64,000 nucleotides of DNA from CAYNLK01 sp964398055 (GTDB lineage Bacteria > Chloroflexota > Anaerolineae > 4572-78 > J111). Under the pieces are notes generated by a model that was given only the letters and a program-made list of their open reading frames with translations, made no database searches and was not told the origin of the DNA. Both the position numbers and the translations under genes were made by a program. The first letter of the stretch is position 1, and each line of letters opens with the position of its first letter. The DNA is taken from positions 1-64,000 of the forward strand of contig CAYNLK010000019.1 in NCBI GenBank assembly GCA_964398055.1. The letters run 5' to 3'. Shown one piece after another: positions 6,927 to 15,456 of this stretch.

Positions 6927-8459
6927 ATGCAATCAATTCAGGAAAATCATCCAATTCTCCACATGGCCGGGATCAGCAAGCGGTTCCCGGGGGTGTTGGC
7001 GCTGGACCGGGTTGATTTTTCGATCAGACGGGGCGAAATCCACTCATTGATTGGGCAGAACGGCGCCGGGAAATCTACCCTGATGAAGATTCTGGCCGGC
7101 GTCTACAGCGCTGACGAAGGCACAATCCTACTCGAGGGACAATCGGTTCATTTCAGGCACCCCAGCGAGGCCCTAAAAAAGGGGATTGTGACCGTTTACC
7201 AGGAGCTGAGTTTGCTACCCAATCTGACGGTGGCGCAAAACATCTTCCTGGGACGTGAGCCCGGGGCGAGGCTGGTGGTGGACAACAAAACCATCGACAG
7301 CCGTTCCCGCCAGATTCTTGAATCGGTTGGCATCCACCATATTGATATCCATACAAAAATAGCCAATATTCCGCTGGCGCAAAGACAGTTGGTTGAAATC
7401 GCCAAGGCGCTTTCGCACGATCTTAAAGTTTTGATCCTGGACGAGCCAACGGCGCCGCTCACCAGTGAAGACACGCAACATCTTTTTGAAATCCTCATGC
7501 GCCTGCGCAGTCAGGGGGTAGCGATCATATTTATCACCCACCGCTTGAAGGAAGTGATCACCTACAGTGATCGCGGTACTATTTTGCGCAACGGCAGAGC
7601 GGTTGCCAGTGTGGATATCAAAGGTACGACCGAAAATGACCTGATCGAGCTGATGATTGGACAGGAACTGGAGAGTTTTTACCGGTCGGATGGTCATAGC
7701 GAAGCCGAGAACCAACCCGCCGTTTTGGAGGTGCAAAACCTGAACATCAGGGATAAAATCCAGGATGTCAATTTTAAGGTGCGTAAAGGTGAAATCATTG
7801 GAATTACCGGGCTGCTGGGCGCAGGGCAAAACGAGTTGACGCGGGCCATTTTTGGCATCCAAGAAAATGTTAGCGGGGTCATCAAACGGCACGGTCAGCC
7901 GGTCAGGATCACCTCTCCGGCCGAAGCCATCCGCCAGGGTATCTGCCTGCTCACCGAAAACCGCAAGGACGAGGGTCTGGTCCTGCAGATGAGCGTGAAG
8001 GAAAATATTTCGCTGCCCTCGCTGGCGTTTTTTCAACGCTCCCGCTGGCTGCCTTTTCTAAGCAGCCGCAAGGAGCGTCTGCGGGTGGAAGAATTCATCA
8101 GTAAAGTAAATGTAGTCACGCGCTCGGCGGGGGCGCGGATGCGCACGTTGAGCGGCGGTAATCAACAAAAATCGATTGTGGCCCGCTGGCTGCTGCGTAA
8201 TCTTGAGTTGCTGATTTTCATTGAGCCGACGCGCGGCATCGATGTGGGGGCCAAGGCGGAAATCTACCGGCTGTTGAGTTTGCTGGCCAATGAGGGCAAA
8301 TCGATCATTGTGGTGTCAACCGATCATGTTGAGATTATGGGGGTCTCGGATCGCATTTTTGTGATGTATAAAGGACGGTTGACCAAAATCTTCAACAAAG
8401 CGGAAGTCAGCGAAGAGTTGTTATTGGCCGAAATTCAAGGAGGCGCCCGCCATGGATAA
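6927..8459 (+). CDS. Sugar ABC transporter ATP-binding protein, RbsA type
   Basis: This double-domain ATPase of about 510 residues energises the two adjacent permeases. The first nucleotide-binding domain is canonical: Walker A IGQNGAGKSTLMKIL and Walker B VLILDEPTAPLT. The second has TGLLGAGQNELTRAI in place of a true Walker A, normal for this family, and a good LSGGNQQK signature. Its Walker B reads LIFIEPTRGIDVG, with Ile where Asp is usual. The start is uncertain. ATG 6927 is preferred over a GTG at 6885 that lies inside the preceding hairpin; ATG 6963 is also possible. The 3' end overlaps the first permease by 8 bp, so the two are translationally coupled. Confidence 0.93.
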   Translation: MQSIQENHPILHMAGISKRFPGVLALDRVDFSIRRGEIHSLIGQNGAGKSTLMKILAGVYSADEGTILLEGQSVHFRHPSEALKKGIVTVYQELSLLPNLTVAQNIFLGREPGARLVVDNKTIDSRSRQILESVGIHHIDIHTKIANIPLAQRQLVEIAKALSHDLKVLILDEPTAPLTSEDTQHLFEILMRLRSQGVAIIFITHRLKEVITYSDRGTILRNGRAVASVDIKGTTENDLIELMIGQELESFYRSDGHSEAENQPAVLEVQNLNIRDKIQDVNFKVRKGEIIGITGLLGAGQNELTRAIFGIQENVSGVIKRHGQPVRITSPAEAIRQGICLLTENRKDEGLVLQMSVKENISLPSLAFFQRSRWLPFLSSRKERLRVEEFISKVNVVTRSAGARMRTLSGGNQQKSIVARWLLRNLELLIFIEPTRGIDVGAKAEIYRLLSLLANEGKSIIVVSTDHVEIMGVSDRIFVMYKGRLTKIFNKAEVSEELLLAEIQGGARHG

Positions 8460-9474
8460 TAGCTTCATGGAACCACCCCGCTCCGCTCCAGCCGCTATCC
8501 CGACGAAAGGCCGCCTGATGACCGGAGAGGTGATTGAGTCTATCTTCAGCCAGTATGGGATCGTTTTTATTGTGATCATCCTGGCGGTGATTTTTGGAAT
8601 TAGCGCGCCCCGTTTCCTGCTGGAACAAAACATCATCAATATTTTCAAGCAGGTTTCAGTGGTAGCCATCATGGGGATTGGGATGACCATGGTCATCCTG
8701 ATTGGGGGCATTGATCTTTCGGTGGGTTCGGTGGCTTTGTTAGCCGGAACGACCACCATGTACTTAATCAACCATAATGTTACCAGCACCGTAACGGCGA
8801 TCATGGTGGGGCTGCTGGCGGCGGCGTTGGTGGGTTTTATCAATGGATTCCTGGTGGAGAAAATAAAAATCAGCCCGATCATCGTGACGCTAGGGACGAT
8901 GATTGCCATCCGCGGGCTGGCCCAGTCGATCCTCTGGCTGGACAACTCCTGGGCGTGGGTGCACGACCCGCTCTTTAGCTTGATTGCCAACAAAAGCTTT
9001 GGTGGAGTGCCTATTGTGGTGATCGTCATGCTGTTGTTGTACCTGATCTTTTTCATTCTGCTGACCCAAACGAGTTTTGGCCGGCACCTGTATGCGATTG
9101 GCGGCAACCAGAAGGCCAGCAAATTGTGCGGCATTCCGGTGGAACGCGAAAAAATCCTGGCTTATGTCCTCTGCGGGTTGACGGCGGGATTGGGCGGGCT
9201 GGTGCTCATCTCCCGCCTGAGCGCGGTCAGCCCGGCGGTCGGCTTGCGGATCGAGTTTGATGTGATCACAGCGGTCATCCTGGGTGGAGCAAGCCTCTCA
9301 GGGGGGGCCGGCCGGCTGGAAAAGACGTTGCTGGGCGCTATCCTGGTGGGGATGATTCTGAATTATTTGACCATCAAGGGCATACCCGGCACGCTGCAAA
9401 GCGCGGTGAACGGTTTTATTATCTTGGTGGCGGCAGTTCTTGACCGTCTGAGCAAAGCCAGGTCAGCAGGTTAA
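8452..9474 (+). CDS. Sugar ABC transporter permease 1
   Basis: This inner-membrane protein of 340 residues belongs to the RbsC/XylH family, with about eight to ten hydrophobic segments. Typical motifs are GMTMVILIGGIDLSVGSV near the N terminus, ISPIIVTLGTM in the middle, FGRHLYAIGGNQKASKLCGI (the loop contacting the ATPase) and DVITAVILGGASLSGGAG. AAGGAGG lies nine bases before ATG 8452, within the end of the ATPase gene. It probably pairs with the second permease to make a heterodimeric channel, since both are full length and differ in sequence. Confidence 0.93.
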   Translation: MDNSFMEPPRSAPAAIPTKGRLMTGEVIESIFSQYGIVFIVIILAVIFGISAPRFLLEQNIINIFKQVSVVAIMGIGMTMVILIGGIDLSVGSVALLAGTTTMYLINHNVTSTVTAIMVGLLAAALVGFINGFLVEKIKISPIIVTLGTMIAIRGLAQSILWLDNSWAWVHDPLFSLIANKSFGGVPIVVIVMLLLYLIFFILLTQTSFGRHLYAIGGNQKASKLCGIPVEREKILAYVLCGLTAGLGGLVLISRLSAVSPAVGLRIEFDVITAVILGGASLSGGAGRLEKTLLGAILVGMILNYLTIKGIPGTLQSAVNGFIILVAAVLDRLSKARSAG

Positions 9475-9481
9475 GACCGAA

Positions 9482-9550
9482 TTTACCGTAGCAGCGGCAT
9501 CCCTATGCCGCTGCGGGCTGAATAAGGATGCCGCCCTACGGTGAGGTAAC
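9482..9550. repeat. Nested palindrome between the two permease genes
   Basis: Outer arms TTTACC...GGTAAC and ACCGTAG (9485-9491)...CTACGGT (9536-9542) enclose a second hairpin, CAGCGGCAT/ATGCCGCTG (9492-9513). It fills most of the 102-bp gap and has no T-run, so it is probably a dispersed element read through by the operon transcript. Confidence 0.75.
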
Positions 9551-9576
9551 CTATTTTCTTTGGAGAATTCAACACC

Positions 9577-10587
9577 ATGCCGAGTAGGAAGCGCAACGTC
9601 CGCTGGATTATTGGGAAGCTATTGCAAACTTACGGTCTTTTCCTGATGGTGATTGTGCTGGTGGTGATTTTCACTGGGCTGAATGAACGTTTCCTGACCC
9701 TGCAAAACCTTAAGAATGTCCTGGAACAAAACGCCGCCCTGGCGATCATCGCCGTTGGGATCACCTTTTCAATCATCTCGGGTAATTTTGATCTCTCTCC
9801 CGGCGCGACTATCGCCTTGGCGGGTGTGGTGCTGGCGCTGGTTTATACCACCGTGCAGAATATGTGGATTGCGGCGCTGGCGGCGCTGGGGGTCAGCCTG
9901 CTGGTGGGGTTATTCAATGGCGCACTCATTGCCTATTTAGACATCAATTCGGTGATTGTGACGCTGGCCGCTATGATCTGGGCGCGCGGGGTCGGGTTGG
10001 GACTCTCCCAAGCCGATTCGATCCCTTTCCGGAGTGGTTTGGTCGAGTTTATGAACAATGCTTCCTTCTTGGGGATCGGCCCAATCATCCTGCTCATCAT
10101 TCTAGCCTATTTGCTCGGCTGGTTTATTCTCAGCCGCACCCGTTTGGGGCGTTATACCTATGCCCTGGGCGGTGACGCCGAAGCCTCCAAGCAGGCGGGG
10201 ATCAACACCAGACTTTACAAGCTGCTCATCTTTCTGCTCAGCGCCGTCATGGTGTGGGTGGCAACCGTGGTAACCGTGGCCCGTCTTTCGGCCGGCGCGC
10301 CCAATGCGGTCTATGGGTTGGAATTTGACGCCATTGTGGCGGTGATCATCGGCGGCAGCAGTATGTCTGGCGGTGAGGGCAACTTGGGCAAAACCGTCAT
10401 CGGGGTGCTCTTTATTGCTATCCTCAACAACGGTTTGAGCACCCTGGGCATGCGGGATTCGTCCTTCTACCTGTATAAAGGTTCCATTATCTTGCTCGCT
10501 CTATTCTTTGAGGTGATGAGCAGCCAGATTTTGAAAAGACAGAGCCAGGCTTCGATGGCAACCGAGAATTCGGTTGTCAACGCATAG
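9577..10587 (+). CDS. Sugar ABC transporter permease 2
   Basis: This is a second RbsC-type inner-membrane permease of 336 residues. It shows AIIAVGITFSIISGNFDLSP, corresponding to the usual G-G-I-D-L-S motif but with S-G-N-F-D-L. It also has INSVIVTLAAMIWARG, LGRYTYALGGDAEASKQAGI and DAIVAVIIGGSSMSGGEGN. A GGAG lies about 13 bases upstream of the ATG. With permease 1, the ATPase and the binding lipoprotein it completes a four-component importer. It ends 16 bases before the dehydrogenase gene, so transport and catabolism are probably cotranscribed. Confidence 0.92.
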   Translation: MPSRKRNVRWIIGKLLQTYGLFLMVIVLVVIFTGLNERFLTLQNLKNVLEQNAALAIIAVGITFSIISGNFDLSPGATIALAGVVLALVYTTVQNMWIAALAALGVSLLVGLFNGALIAYLDINSVIVTLAAMIWARGVGLGLSQADSIPFRSGLVEFMNNASFLGIGPIILLIILAYLLGWFILSRTRLGRYTYALGGDAEASKQAGINTRLYKLLIFLLSAVMVWVATVVTVARLSAGAPNAVYGLEFDAIVAVIIGGSSMSGGEGNLGKTVIGVLFIAILNNGLSTLGMRDSSFYLYKGSIILLALFFEVMSSQILKRQSQASMATENSVVNA

Positions 10588-10603
10588 GCAAGAGGAGGTC
10601 TTT

Positions 10604-11764
10604 ATGTTGGAAGACACGTATGGTCATACCCCATATCACCGGGCCTTTGACCTGGCCGATGTATATGGGGTTGGTTATGATGAGGCGCGGGCAGCCAAAA
10701 GAAAGTTGAAGATCGGTTTTATCGGGGCGGGACCGGTGGTGCAGTCCAAACATTGGCCGGCAATCAAAAGGTTGCAGACCATCTGGGAGCCGGTAGAAGT
10801 AACCGCCTTTGCCCTGCGGACCGAAACACAGGCGCACAAGGTCGAACGTGTTTTTGGCGGCAAGTGGTACCCGGATTACCGGGAGATGCTGCGCAATGAG
10901 GAGCTGGATGGGGTCATCGTCTGTAGTTCCGACCCGGTGCATGCCGAACATGCTCTGGCCTGCCTTGAACAAGGAATTCCTGTGCTGGTGGAAAAACCGA
11001 TTGCCCGGTCACTAGTCGATTCCGAGCGCATGTGCCGGCTGGCCGACGAAAAAAATGTGGTCCTAATGACCGTGGCCAACAAACGTTATTCACCGCCATA
11101 CCGCCGGGCGAAAAAATTCATTGTGGACGGGCCGGTGGCCAACCCGGCGATGTACATTGGCAAGTTCAACCTGGGCTACCCCTATGTGGATTTGTTCGAA
11201 TCGGGCACCATTCATGTGTTTGACCTGACCCGTTACCTGATGGGGGATGTGCGCACGGTGCGGGCGGTGGGGGTGAACCGGTACGGTAAAAACCGGCGGA
11301 AATTCCCGGTGGACAATGCCGTGTGCCAGTATGAGTTTGCGTCGGGGGCGGTGGGCAGCGTCTATACCTCTTCCAGCGCCCTGAGCTTCAAACCGTGGGA
11401 ACGGGTAGAAGTTTATGGCGACTACGCCTGGCTGGACGTGGATGACCAATATAAGCTGACTTTGCACGATAGTGAGTTGGAAGGATCAAAATACTGGACA
11501 CCCATCGTGCCTAATACGCTGATCTTTGACGAAGAATTTGGCGGTTTTATGGGTCTGATCGAGAATTTTCTCAATGCGATCCGAGGCCTGGAGCAACCGC
11601 TGGTAACCGGCTGGGATGGACATCACGCCTATGAGTTGCTGGTAGCGGGGGAATTATCGCTGGGACGCGGCGGAGAAGTGATCAGCCTGCCTCTTGAACC
11701 TGCCTCTGCCGACGAAGAAGTACAGGTGTGGCTAAAGGCAAGCGGCTGGCCGGGTAAATTTTGA
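10604..11764 (+). CDS. Gfo/Idh/MocA-family oxidoreductase
   Basis: This NAD(P)-dependent dehydrogenase has about 386 residues. A Rossmann domain starts KIGFIGAGPVVQSKHWPAIK, the family Lys motif is VEKPIARS, and the C-terminal alpha/beta domain carries ESGTIHVFDLTRYLMG. The start at 10604 has AGGAGG six bases upstream; a start ten codons earlier overlaps the permease end and lacks a site. Family members oxidise sugars, inositols or sugar acids at a ring carbon or the anomeric carbon. Placed directly before a sugar-acid dehydratase, it most plausibly oxidises the imported sugar to an aldonolactone. That step is inferred. Confidence 0.88.
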   Translation: MLEDTYGHTPYHRAFDLADVYGVGYDEARAAKRKLKIGFIGAGPVVQSKHWPAIKRLQTIWEPVEVTAFALRTETQAHKVERVFGGKWYPDYREMLRNEELDGVIVCSSDPVHAEHALACLEQGIPVLVEKPIARSLVDSERMCRLADEKNVVLMTVANKRYSPPYRRAKKFIVDGPVANPAMYIGKFNLGYPYVDLFESGTIHVFDLTRYLMGDVRTVRAVGVNRYGKNRRKFPVDNAVCQYEFASGAVGSVYTSSSALSFKPWERVEVYGDYAWLDVDDQYKLTLHDSELEGSKYWTPIVPNTLIFDEEFGGFMGLIENFLNAIRGLEQPLVTGWDGHHAYELLVAGELSLGRGGEVISLPLEPASADEEVQVWLKASGWPGKF

Positions 11765-11785
11765 TTGAAGGGAGCGTGTTAATCT

Positions 11786-12949
11786 ATGCATATTACCAGG
11801 TTTGAAACCTTCCTGGCCAATGCCGGTCTGCGGAATTATCTGTTCATTCGCCTGACCACCGACACAGGTTTAACCGGCATTGGCGAGGCCTCATTGGAGT
11901 GGCAGGAAAAAACAGTTGAAACCATCTGCCATGAATGGGTCGCCGACCGGGTCATCGGTAAGGATCCTTTCGACATCGAAGCTGTGGTTGGGGGCATGAT
12001 TCGTGATCAGTACCAGGGCGGCTCAACCGTGCTGACCGCCATCAGCGGCGCGGAAATTGCCATGTGGGACATCATCGGTAAGGCTTGCCAGCAGCCTGTT
12101 TACAAGCTGCTGGGCGGCAGATACCACGACCGCCTGCCCGCCTACGCCAATGGCTGGTATGGCGGTTCGCGCACCCCCGCCGAATACGCCGAGCGGGCTA
12201 GGGAAGCCATCGAGCGCGGCTATCGGGGGGTGAAGTTCGATCCTTTTGGCACCGCCTGGAAAGAGCTAACCTACGAAGAAGCGGAAGAAGCCGAAGCCCT
12301 GGTGGCGGCGGTGCGCCAGGCTATTGGCCTCAAAAGCCATCTGATGGTCGAGTTTCATGGCCGGCTTTCGGCCAGTACGGCCATTGCTATGTGCCGCCGC
12401 CTGGAGAAATATAACCCCACCTTTTGCGAAGAACCGGTCGCGCCGGAATGTGTGACTTTGTTGGCGGAGGTGAAACGACATGTAAACACCCCCATCGCCG
12501 CCGGCGAGCGGCTCTATACCCTGGCCGAATTTCAGCACATGTTCTCACTGCGAGCCGTGGATATTGTGCAAATGGATATTTCCCACTGCGGCGGCTTGCT
12601 GCTGAGCAAGAAGATTGCCGCTATGGCGGCGGTGCAGGATATCCGGGTTTCACCGCACTGTTCGGTTGGACCGGTCGCCCTGGCGGCCGCGCTGCATTTT
12701 GACCTCAGTACTCCCAATTTCATGGTCCAGGAAACATTTTCAGATTTTGACGTACCCTGGCGTAGCGCCCTGGTACGCGGCTGGAATCCGGTGCAACATG
12801 GTGAGTTTGTACTGCCTGATGCGCCGGGGTTGGGGCTGGATATTGACGAAAGGGTAATCGCCGATCATCCTTATGTCAAAAACGCCTTTCCCAGCCTGTG
12901 GGACAAAACATGGATGGTAAATTTTACACAGGATAAGAAAAATGAATAA
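11786..12949 (+). CDS. Enolase-superfamily sugar-acid dehydratase
   Basis: This protein of 387 residues has the mandelate racemase/muconate lactonizing enzyme layout, an N-terminal capping domain followed by a TIM barrel. Likely active-site residues are GVKFDPFG (Lys and Asp on strand two), MVEFHGRLSA (metal Glu with His), TFCEEPVAPE (metal Glu), AAGERLY (metal Glu), VQMDISHCGG (Asp) and VSPHCSVGP (His of the His/Asp dyad). This pattern is that of acid-sugar dehydratases related to galactonate dehydratase; an E-x-H replaces the common D-x-H. Its product would be a 2-keto-3-deoxy acid, fitting the downstream kinase and aldolase homologues. Its 3' end overlaps the next gene by 8 bp. The substrate is unknown. 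Confidence 0.88.
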   Translation: MHITRFETFLANAGLRNYLFIRLTTDTGLTGIGEASLEWQEKTVETICHEWVADRVIGKDPFDIEAVVGGMIRDQYQGGSTVLTAISGAEIAMWDIIGKACQQPVYKLLGGRYHDRLPAYANGWYGGSRTPAEYAERAREAIERGYRGVKFDPFGTAWKELTYEEAEEAEALVAAVRQAIGLKSHLMVEFHGRLSASTAIAMCRRLEKYNPTFCEEPVAPECVTLLAEVKRHVNTPIAAGERLYTLAEFQHMFSLRAVDIVQMDISHCGGLLLSKKIAAMAAVQDIRVSPHCSVGPVALAAALHFDLSTPNFMVQETFSDFDVPWRSALVRGWNPVQHGEFVLPDAPGLGLDIDERVIADHPYVKNAFPSLWDKTWMVNFTQDKKNE

Positions 12950-13616
12950 ACAACTTATTTTTCTCAATTTTCCGCTCAACGCCGCCGACCCTACTCCGCC
13001 GGCAATTCCCAGACCGGAATTTACCCCGTTCTTAAGCCTGAAGAACGGCAACGAAGCCAATGTGACCACCATCAAAATGGTCAGTCACACCGGCTCGCAT
13101 GTGGATGCGCCTCGCCATGTGTTCGATGACGGCATCACGATTACCGATTTCCGGCCCGAGGAATTCGTCTTCACCCGGCCGGTGGTGTGCGACATGGCGC
13201 TTAAGGATGAAGAGATTGTGCAGCCTGAACACCTGGAGCCGCTGGTGGCCGCGGGGCAGGAAGCCGATATGCTGCTGTTCCGTTTTGGCTACGGGCCGGT
13301 GCGCCGCAGCGACCCGCTGCGCTACAGCCTGAAAAGCCCCGGCTTCGGCGTGGCAAGCGCCCGCTTTCTGCTAGACAACTTCCCCCAGCTGCGCGCCGTG
13401 GGGATGGATGTCCCTTCGCTGGCCTGCATCGCTTTCCTGGACAAGACGATGGCCGCCCATAACGTGCTGCTGGTGGGCAACGGCGGCCGCTTCCTGGTGG
13501 TCGAGGATATGAATCTGGAACAGGACCTGTCCCGGCTGTCGCAGGTGCTCGTGGCCCCCTGGCAGATCAAAAACCTAGACGGCGGCCCGGCGACCATCTT
13601 TGGGACGCTGAGTTGA
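12942..13616 (+). CDS. Cyclase-family metal-dependent hydrolase
   Basis: This protein of 224 residues belongs to the cyclase/kynurenine-formamidase family (PF04199). The metal motif H-x-G-[ST]-H-x-D-x-P-x-H is intact as SHTGSHVDAPRHV near residue 50. A later GMDVPSLACI and AAHNVLLVGNGGRFLVVE complete the fold. Known members hydrolyse formamides, lactones or isatin-like amides. It overlaps the dehydratase gene by 8 bp and follows a sugar dehydrogenase, so a lactone-opening role in the same pathway is attractive. That is inference, since there is no tryptophan catabolism gene nearby. Confidence 0.85.
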   Translation: MNKQLIFLNFPLNAADPTPPAIPRPEFTPFLSLKNGNEANVTTIKMVSHTGSHVDAPRHVFDDGITITDFRPEEFVFTRPVVCDMALKDEEIVQPEHLEPLVAAGQEADMLLFRFGYGPVRRSDPLRYSLKSPGFGVASARFLLDNFPQLRAVGMDVPSLACIAFLDKTMAAHNVLLVGNGGRFLVVEDMNLEQDLSRLSQVLVAPWQIKNLDGGPATIFGTLS

Positions 13617-13626
13617 ATAAAAGGTG

Positions 13627-13690
13627 GTTGATTTGATAGTTGGTTAGTTGGATGAACGGCCAACCATCAAACTAACCAACAAACCAACTA
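13627..13690. repeat. GTTGGTT inverted repeat
   Basis: TAGTTGGTTAGTTGGA (13637-13652) is mirrored by AACTAACCAACAAACCAACTA (13670-13690). It fills the gap before the kinase gene, whose ribosome-binding site GAGGAG follows. Confidence 0.65.
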
Positions 13691-13712
13691 TTTTATACGA
13701 GGAGTTCAGTGT

Positions 13713-14735
13713 ATGAGTAAAGTTGTTTGTATGGGTGAGATGATGCTCAGGTTGATGCCTGTCGCCAACCTGAGAATCGAACAGGCGGCCTCTTTCGAGG
13801 CCATCTATGGCGGCGACGAGTCGATTGTGGCCGTTTCCTTAGCCCGCTTTGGGGTGGAGACGGCCTACATCACCAAGCTGCCGAACAATCCGCTTGGCCG
13901 GGCCGCGCTCAATTCGATCCGCAGCCACGGGGTCAATACGGACTTCATCTGCCTGGGCGGGGAAAGACTGGGCTTGAATTTTTATGAGAACGGCGCTTCG
14001 GTGAGACCGTCGAAGGTGATCTATGACCGCAAACATTCCGCCATTGCCGAAGCAGATTTGGCCGATTTTGATTTCGATCAGATTTTTGCCGGCGCCGCAT
14101 GGTTCCATGTTTCCGGCATTACGCCGGCCTTGAGCGATAAAACCGCCGCCCTGACTGAGCAAGCCATGGCCACCGCCAAAAACCACAAACTGACGGTCAG
14201 TGTAGATTTGAACTACCGGCGCAAACTCTGGTCGCCGGAAAAAGCCCGCCAAGTGATGACCGGGCTGATGCAATATGTGGATGTATGCATCGGCAATGAG
14301 GAGGACGCCGAGATAACCCTGGGTTTCAAACCGGCCAACACCGATGTGTTCAAAGGCGAGATAAATATCGAGGGCTACCAGGATATCTTCCGGCAGATGA
14401 AAGAAAGATTTGGTTTCAAGGTCATTGCCTCCACCCTGCGCCAAAGCCATTCAGCCTCGGATAACGGCTGGTCAGCCCTGGTGTATGACGGCCATGAGTT
14501 CTGCCATTCGCGCCTGTATCAAATTCACCTGGTGGACCGCGGCGGGGGCGGAGCTTCGTTTGCCGCCGGTTTGATCTACGGCTTGATCAACGGCAAATCC
14601 CTACGGGAAACAACCGAGTTTGCTGTGGCGGCCTCGGCGCTCAAGCAGACCATCACCGGCGATTTCAACCTGGTGACGGTTGACGAAGTGGTGGAGTTGG
14701 TGAAAGGGGACGCCTCCGGCCGGGTCCAAAGGTAA
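13713..14735 (+). CDS. kdgK: KDG-kinase homologue (PfkB), catalytic Asp replaced
   Basis: This protein of 340 residues is colinear with PfkB-type 2-keto-3-deoxygluconate kinases. It retains HVSGITPALSD, DLNYRRKLWSPEKA, YVDVCIGNEEDAE and the family ending GDASGRVQR. Two conserved places are altered. The catalytic-base motif usually reads VGGGDSFAAG; here it is GGGGASFAAG, with Ala281 in place of Asp. The N-terminal GGxEANVA motif reads GGDESIVA (residues 33-40). GAGGAG lies 8-10 bases before the ATG. In this operon it should phosphorylate KDG to KDPG, but without the Asp it would be expected to be inactive or to have another role. A sequencing error is possible, although several independent sites differ. 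Confidence 0.85.
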   Translation: MSKVVCMGEMMLRLMPVANLRIEQAASFEAIYGGDESIVAVSLARFGVETAYITKLPNNPLGRAALNSIRSHGVNTDFICLGGERLGLNFYENGASVRPSKVIYDRKHSAIAEADLADFDFDQIFAGAAWFHVSGITPALSDKTAALTEQAMATAKNHKLTVSVDLNYRRKLWSPEKARQVMTGLMQYVDVCIGNEEDAEITLGFKPANTDVFKGEINIEGYQDIFRQMKERFGFKVIASTLRQSHSASDNGWSALVYDGHEFCHSRLYQIHLVDRGGGGASFAAGLIYGLINGKSLRETTEFAVAASALKQTITGDFNLVTVDEVVELVKGDASGRVQR

Positions 14736-14764
14736 CTACATTATCGTAGGAGAAATATTCAAAT

Positions 14765-15445
14765 ATGGAAGCAATGTTAAACAAAAGAGAAAATGCCGTC
14801 CATTGGACGAAAGCAACCGGCGTGCTGCCGGCGATGAAACTGAAACACGTCGAGGAAGACATCATTCCTTATGTGCAGGCTATGGCGGATGGGGGCATCC
14901 GCGTGGTGGAAGTGACCATGACCACTCCCGGCGCCTTGCGGCACTTTGAAGCCATCGCCACAACCTTTGGCGACCGGGTTTATGCTGCCTCCGGCACCAC
15001 CTTAGACGCCGCCGCGGCCCGCGATGCCGCCCTGGCGGGAGCGCGGGTGATCGTTGCGCCGGCCACCATCCCGGCCGTCATTGAAACGGCCCACCGTTAC
15101 GGCGCGGCTTGTTATATCGGCGCTTTCTCGGCCACCGAGGTGCTGACGGCTATTCAGGCCGGCGCGGAGATGGTCAAGATCTTTCCGGCGGCGCTGGGCG
15201 GGCCAAAATATATGACCAACTTGAAGATGGTCTATCCCGAGGTAAATCTGATCCCCTCGGGCGGGGTCAGCCTGGAGACGGCGGGCGAGTTCATCCGGTG
15301 CGGGGCCTGCGCCATCTCCGGGGCGCGCAATTTCTTTGATTATGAGATGGTGAAAAAACACGGCCTGGGTTGGGTTACGGAACAATGTAAAAAATATATC
15401 CAGATTGTGGCGGCAGCACGCGCCTCCGCCCCGCCATTACCGTAG
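14765..15445 (+). CDS. eda: KDPG/KHG aldolase
   Basis: This class I aldolase of 226 residues splits 2-keto-3-deoxy-6-phosphogluconate into pyruvate and glyceraldehyde 3-phosphate. The Schiff-base Lys is in AEMVKIFPAALGGPKY and the general base Glu is in GIRVVEVTMTTPGAL. The phosphate loop IPSGGVSLETAGEF is also present. The conserved Arg of the E. coli enzyme after E-V-T-L is Thr here, as in many relatives with N-T-P-G. GTAGGAG lies about 12 bases before the first ATG; an in-frame ATG at 14774 is an alternative. It lies between the kinase homologue and the isomerase in an apparently single operon and would be the last step of the pathway. Confidence 0.92.
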   Translation: MEAMLNKRENAVHWTKATGVLPAMKLKHVEEDIIPYVQAMADGGIRVVEVTMTTPGALRHFEAIATTFGDRVYAASGTTLDAAAARDAALAGARVIVAPATIPAVIETAHRYGAACYIGAFSATEVLTAIQAGAEMVKIFPAALGGPKYMTNLKMVYPEVNLIPSGGVSLETAGEFIRCGACAISGARNFFDYEMVKKHGLGWVTEQCKKYIQIVAAARASAPPLP

Positions 15446-15456
15446 CGGTGGATTCG

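Noticed and set aside
7215..8036. Minus-strand frame of 273 codons in the sugar ABC ATPase gene
   Set aside because: It is antisense to a full-length double-domain ATPase with all ABC motifs, and shows no motif of its own.
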